From: Chloroflexota bacterium
GTDB taxonomy: Bacteria; Chloroflexota; Anaerolineae; Aggregatilineales; J027
Assembly (NCBI GenBank): GCA_016234595.1
Contig: JACRBG010000044.1
Coordinates: 1-64,000, forward strand
Reading direction: 5' to 3'
DNA length: 64,000 bases
Each line of letters begins with the position of its first letter. Position 1 is the first letter of the stretch. Shown one piece after another: positions 60,762 through 64,000 of the stretch. The position numbers were made by a program, and so were the translations under genes. The notes under the pieces were generated by a model. It searched no databases and was not told the DNA's origin. It was given only the letters and a program-made list of their open reading frames with translations.

Positions 60762-62035
60762 TTGGCGGCCTTTCGTGCAAGCAAGGCTTCGCCCCGACCC
60801 GGCACATTAAGCGCCGCAGCGATTTCAGGAATATCGGCATTGTCATTGACGACCAGCACGCTATATCCCGCCTCGCGCCAACTGGCCCAATCCGCCGACT
60901 GGCTGGCGATAATCAAGCTGCCCTCGACGGGTGTATCAAGTAATTCAGCATGGAAACCAAGTTCTTGCACAGTCGCCAATAAATTTTCGTCGCTGGCAAA
61001 AACGGGCGTAGCAGCTTCCACCGAAATTTCCGTCCCAGTCGTATCAGTATAAGCATAAGGATAGGTGATATTCAGTTCCCACGTCATGCTGGGATGCACT
61101 TGAGCGGCTAATGCGAGAGCTGCTTGGCCGGTGCGGGTGGACATGCCCAAAATAAATTGGTCATCGAACACTAAGATATGCCCATTTTGAGCAGCGGGTG
61201 TATCGGCGACGCCGGGTAACTCTTTGACTTTGTCGAGACCCCCGGCACTATCCACACTGCCCTGAAACATGATGATATATTCAGGGTAGGCATTTAACAT
61301 CACTTCGGCACTCAGCGGCTGATAGCCCACAATACCCGCTGCGGCCCCTACATCAATACCCCCAACGGTGTTGATTAAATCGTAGGCGGGTGTGCCTGTG
61401 CCAGAGACTAATTGTAAATTGCGCCCACGTACATACAAAAATAACATGGTGGGGGATTCTTCAATATTGGCAACCGAAGTTTTGGCCCATTCGATTTCGC
61501 GAGCCACTTTGCTGCGTAACGCCTCGCCTTGGTCTGGCACACCAAGCGCCGCCGCGACCATCGTAATTTTCTTCAGGGGTAATTCAATCCCGCTTTCGGA
61601 GTCATCGGGGATAATGACCACTGGAATATTGAGGGCGCGTAATTGATCAAAGACACTGGCGGGGCTGCATGTTTCGGTGCAGAAAAAGACCGATGGATTG
61701 ACTGCCGCGATGGGTTCAACTGCCAGCCGCCGAGCAAAGCCAATTTGCGGGATGCGGTCGAGCAAGCCCTCTGGATAGGTCGAACTAATATCAATGCCAA
61801 CCAAATTGTCTTCAAAACCGAGGGCCGCGATAATTTCGGTTACGTCGCCACTGCCAGATGCAATGGCATCAATCGAGTCAATCGTAACTTCGTTACCTGT
61901 GGCATCTGTAATGGTAATGGGGAAGGTCGTGCCGCCATCTTGGGCATTTGAATGGTGCGGAGCGCTAGTCAGGACCACTAGGGCGATAGCTGTCACCATC
62001 ATCAACCAGCGGCGAAGTTGTAATTGGCTTGTCAT
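60758..62035 (-). CDS. hmuT: Tetrapyrrole ABC importer substrate-binding protein (HmuT-like) with extra C-terminal segment
   Basis: 425 aa with a signal peptide (about 1-31). The TroA/BtuF-like core covers about 35-315: I-T-D-A-T-G-N-E-V-T-I, A-L-G-F-E-D-N-L-V-G-I-D, then the long backbone helix, with paired lobes. Residues about 340-425 form an extension that repeats the ALGVPDQGEAL helix of the first lobe as A-L-N-V-P-G-R-G-E-A-L. No lipobox is seen, so the protein may be secreted or anchored in another way. Heads the three-gene importer. Confidence 0.88.
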   Translation of the reverse strand: MTSQLQLRRWLMMVTAIALVVLTSAPHHSNAQDGGTTFPITITDATGNEVTIDSIDAIASGSGDVTEIIAALGFEDNLVGIDISSTYPEGLLDRIPQIGFARRLAVEPIAAVNPSVFFCTETCSPASVFDQLRALNIPVVIIPDDSESGIELPLKKITMVAAALGVPDQGEALRSKVAREIEWAKTSVANIEESPTMLFLYVRGRNLQLVSGTGTPAYDLINTVGGIDVGAAAGIVGYQPLSAEVMLNAYPEYIIMFQGSVDSAGGLDKVKELPGVADTPAAQNGHILVFDDQFILGMSTRTGQAALALAAQVHPSMTWELNITYPYAYTDTTGTEISVEAATPVFASDENLLATVQELGFHAELLDTPVEGSLIIASQSADWASWREAGYSVLVVNDNADIPEIAAALNVPGRGEALLARKAAN

Positions 62036-62067
62036 GGCTTATTCCTTGGGTTTGCCTATACGCGAAA

Positions 62068-62092
62068 TAGGGGTGGCTTTTGCCCACCCCTA
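62068..62092 (-). terminator. Hairpin between the toroid gene and the importer operon
   Basis: Perfect 9-bp arms TAGGGGTGG (62068-62076) and CCACCCCTA (62084-62092) with a 7-nt loop. The downstream T-tract is weak, so read-through into hmuT is possible. The loop and inner stem match the bcp terminator. Confidence 0.5.
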
Positions 62093-62138
62093 CGATTTTA
62101 CACCTGCCTACTCAACAAACGTGAGTATCAAAAGTCAA

Positions 62139-63452
62139 TTATTTCCCGGCGCGTGCTTGTACCTCTTCGGGCAACTGGGCCAGCACATCGGCGGGCAGCA
62201 AGTTAATGGCAACGTCGGAAAGGTTCGTCCAGAAATCAGGTTCATGATCGCCCAACCACAGCAGCACATCGGCGGTCAAAAATTGCTCAAGTAGGTAAGG
62301 GGTATAGGTATATTCCGCCGTCCAATTGATGATTTGCACCCCATAGAGTTCATCACCATTGAAGGGGTCAACTACTGTCACCAAGAAATCATCAGCGGTA
62401 TCGAGCTCGGTCATTGCAAAGCCTTGCGCAACCACTGCCCAATTGGGATCAATGGCAGGGCCAACTTCATCAGATGTTGTATCCCCACCGCTGGTATCCC
62501 CACCATCAGTCGCAGGCAATCCAGCACCGAGATTTGTCCACACCACACCACGGAACACCTGTACTACTAGCGCAGTCGAGAGGATGTTTGATTTAGCATC
62601 ACTCCCGTCAGCTAGGATGACTTCGCCCGTTTCAAAATTGATGAAACTAAAGAGAGTATTTTCAGGATTACCCCAGTCGGCAAGGTCTTCACCGGATGCT
62701 AAGAGAGCTTGGATGACCAAAGCTGTCGCAAAAGCATCGGATGTTTCACTAAACAAAAAGCTAAGGTTCCAGCCACCATCTTCATTCTGAGCGGCGCGCA
62801 AGTAATCAAGTGCTTTGGCAAGAGTATCCGTTTCGCCTGCTGCTGCTAATACCTGAGCACAAACAGCGGTATCTTCTACCGTTGACCCATTGACTGCTTC
62901 GGCAGGTAAGGTTGCCTGAGTTTCATCAATTGGTTGTATATCGAATGTACCAAAACCACCATCTTCGTTTTGCAACATGCCCAAGCCCATAATGGCGGTT
63001 GGGGGGAAAGCTTGGCCTAATGCGGGCAGAGCCGCCAGCCCAAAGCAGAGTTCAGTAATATTTTCGCCGCGTGATTGTTGCAGGCTCTCACTATAGGCTG
63101 TCAGCAATTGCCCGTTGGCAAAGGTTGTGACATCCCCACCTGTTTCGGCCACCGCGATTAAAACGACGGCAGCAGTATCAATGCTGGGGGCATCTTCGGG
63201 AAAGCTGAGGCTCATGACATCGCTTTCCATCCATGCAACAGCCGCGCTAGTATCTTCACCTAAAGCGGATAGGGCTATGACGGCTAGAGCGGTAGTATCG
63301 AGATCATCACCCCAACTGCCATCTTCTAATTGTTGACTCTTCAAATATTCACCTGCTACGACTGCTGGATCGCCGTCTTGGGCACGAACAGTGCCAGCAA
63401 AGGGGACAGCCATCAACAATGCTACCAAAATCATGAGTACAATCTTACGCAT
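62139..63452 (-). CDS. Secreted alpha/alpha-toroid protein (prenyltransferase/squalene oxidase-type repeats)
   Basis: 437 aa with a Sec signal peptide (about 1-24, ending V-R-A-Q). QW-like repeats appear as Y-L-K-S-Q-Q-L-E-D-G-S-W-G, M-L-Q-N-E-D-G-G-F-G and L-R-A-A-Q-N-E-D-G-G-W-N, separated by helical pairs, which is the layout of terpene cyclases, complement-type toroids and intrinsic factor. No DxDD or DCTAE cyclase motif is seen, so it is not an active cyclase. A Gly/Asp/Thr linker (about 310-335) leads to a C-terminal beta domain of about 100 residues. Just upstream of a tetrapyrrole-type ABC importer, so it may capture the ligand outside the cell; that is inferred. Confidence 0.82.
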   Translation of the reverse strand: MRKIVLMILVALLMAVPFAGTVRAQDGDPAVVAGEYLKSQQLEDGSWGDDLDTTALAVIALSALGEDTSAAVAWMESDVMSLSFPEDAPSIDTAAVVLIAVAETGGDVTTFANGQLLTAYSESLQQSRGENITELCFGLAALPALGQAFPPTAIMGLGMLQNEDGGFGTFDIQPIDETQATLPAEAVNGSTVEDTAVCAQVLAAAGETDTLAKALDYLRAAQNEDGGWNLSFLFSETSDAFATALVIQALLASGEDLADWGNPENTLFSFINFETGEVILADGSDAKSNILSTALVVQVFRGVVWTNLGAGLPATDGGDTSGGDTTSDEVGPAIDPNWAVVAQGFAMTELDTADDFLVTVVDPFNGDELYGVQIINWTAEYTYTPYLLEQFLTADVLLWLGDHEPDFWTNLSDVAINLLPADVLAQLPEEVQARAGK

Positions 63453-63580
63453 GAAATTCTGTGACCTTTCTTAAAGTTAACCATGTACTACGATGCTAGA
63501 ACCATTATTGGCCTGTGGAAGGCCGAACGCCGATTTTATAGACTTTGGCAAATAGGCCTAGTGATACAAATCACCAAAAA

Positions 63581-63620
63581 TCTATGCAAATCTATGCGAA
63601 ACTATGCACGATTATACACA
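63581..63620. repeat. Four 10-bp direct repeats overlapping the promoter
   Basis: Units TCTATGCAAA, TCTATGCGAA, ACTATGCACG and ATTATACACA in a row, exactly one DNA turn apart. The fourth contains the -10 element of the minus-strand promoter. The layout fits an operator bound cooperatively on one helix face. Confidence 0.6.
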
Positions 63621-63638
63621 GACCTTGAACCTGTGCAA
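63611..63638 (-). promoter_or_regulatory. Promoter of the toroid-protein gene
   Basis: Perfect TATAAT on the minus strand (63616-63611) with TTGCAC (63638-63633) 16 bp upstream. The start would be near 63603, leaving a leader of about 150 nt. No cobalamin riboswitch is recognisable in it. Confidence 0.6.
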
Positions 63639-63654
63639 AAAATCTCAAAGTTTT

Positions 63655-64000
63655 TTAATCTTGGGAGGTTAGCTGACGAATTGCCCATGCCGCATGTTCG
63701 CGCACCAGTGGTGATTCATCATGGTTTGCCAAGCCCTGTAAGATTTCTAAAAAGCCCCCTTGCCCGGAGTTACCAGCGGCAACACAGGCATTTCGTACCA
63801 ACCGCGCTCGACCAATCCGCAGAATAGGCGATTGGGCAAATCGCTCACGAAAGGTGTCCTCTGTGAGGGCTAATAAATCAAACAAGGATGGGGCGATTTG
63901 GTCAGCAATGACGGGGAAAAAATCGGTTTCGAGGGTTTGGATAGCAAAACGATTCCAAGGACAGACTTGTTGGCATATATCACAGCCATAAACCCAATTA
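63655..64000 (-). CDS. queG: Epoxyqueuosine reductase QueG, 3' part (continues past window edge)
   Basis: Partial at the window edge; the N-terminal cobalamin-binding domain lies outside. The visible 114 residues include the second [4Fe-4S] motif C-D-I-C-Q-Q-V-C-P-W-N, followed by the C-terminal HEAT-like helices (L-R-I-G-R-A-R-L-V-R-N-A-C-V-A-A-G-N). QueG reduces epoxyqueuosine to queuosine in tRNA, using cobalamin and iron-sulfur clusters. It ends at 63655 and the toroid gene follows on the same strand after a 202-bp gap. Confidence 0.95.
   Translation of the reverse strand, partial: NWVYGCDICQQVCPWNRFAIQTLETDFFPVIADQIAPSLFDLLALTEDTFRERFAQSPILRIGRARLVRNACVAAGNSGQGGFLEILQGLANHDESPLVREHAAWAIRQLTSQD

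Noticed and set aside
63453-63640. Cobalamin riboswitch upstream of the toroid gene
   Set aside because: No B12-box-like GCCACTG segment or matching stem order is visible in the 150-nt leader.

Overview
The window looks like chromosomal DNA from a member of the Chloroflexota, probably an Anaerolineae-like lineage. This is an inference. It rests on the many lipoproteins with a lipobox followed by Thr/Pro-rich linkers, LysM-M23 peptidases next to each other, small single-TM proteins, mixed strand use and balanced base composition; no rRNA or other marker gene is present. I see no tRNA, rRNA, CRISPR array, transposase or integrase, so most of it reads as ordinary chromosome with a few accessory genes.

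Layout. 1-5.6 kb: 3' end of a degenerate indole-glycerol-phosphate synthase paralogue, an LGFP-like lipoprotein, a tandem pair of LysM-M23 peptidases, and an AT-rich TPR protein/lipoprotein pair. 5.8-10.6 kb: ClpB and a GAF-PAS-PAS histidine kinase. 10.7-14.4 kb: envelope proteins (HEAT-TM, SH3 lipoprotein) and a Wzx-like flippase that carries an in-frame palindromic repeat. 14.5-17.9 kb: B12-type radical SAM enzyme with two paralogous mini membrane proteins, then a Cys-rich small protein and a double-TIR protein. 18-21.5 kb: MacB/LolCD-like ABC exporter with a readable promoter. 21.5-29.3 kb: Ada, esterase, lipoprotein cytochrome c, DUF4864-like protein, TolB-like lipoprotein, DprA, aldo/keto reductase, unknown protein.

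29.3-34.2 kb: trpDCFBA operon on the minus strand, preceded by a sigma70-like promoter and a T-box leader with a Trp (UGG) specifier; trpE and trpG are not here. 34.3-38.4 kb: FecR-SH3 secreted protein, coiled-coil protein, trehalose synthase, FHA-receiver protein. 38.4-44.8 kb: Bcp peroxiredoxin; an operon of secreted propeller-like protein, sirtuin and HerA-like ATPase; then an oxidoreductase/fatty acid desaturase pair. 45-48 kb: signal peptidase I, M23 peptidase fused to a beta-propeller, uridine kinase-like protein. 48-52.2 kb: GH13 glucosidase, NIF3 protein, degenerate 5'-nucleotidase-like protein, SnoaL and SRPBCC proteins. 52.3-57.7 kb: repeat-containing lipoprotein and class A PBP. 57.9-63.5 kb: alpha/beta hydrolase, and a tetrapyrrole-type (HmuTUV/BtuFCD-like) ABC importer downstream of a secreted alpha/alpha-toroid protein whose promoter region holds a 10-bp-phased repeat array. 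The window ends inside queG.

Functional themes: cell-envelope building (PBP1A, LysM-M23, LepB, flippase, lipoproteins), tryptophan synthesis under tRNA control, tetrapyrrole/metal uptake, alpha-glucan and trehalose metabolism, and stress or DNA maintenance (ClpB, Ada, DprA, Bcp). The least explained pieces are the double-TIR locus, the radical SAM/mini-TM-protein operon, the catalytically stripped TrpC paralogue, and the toroid protein with its repeat-array promoter.
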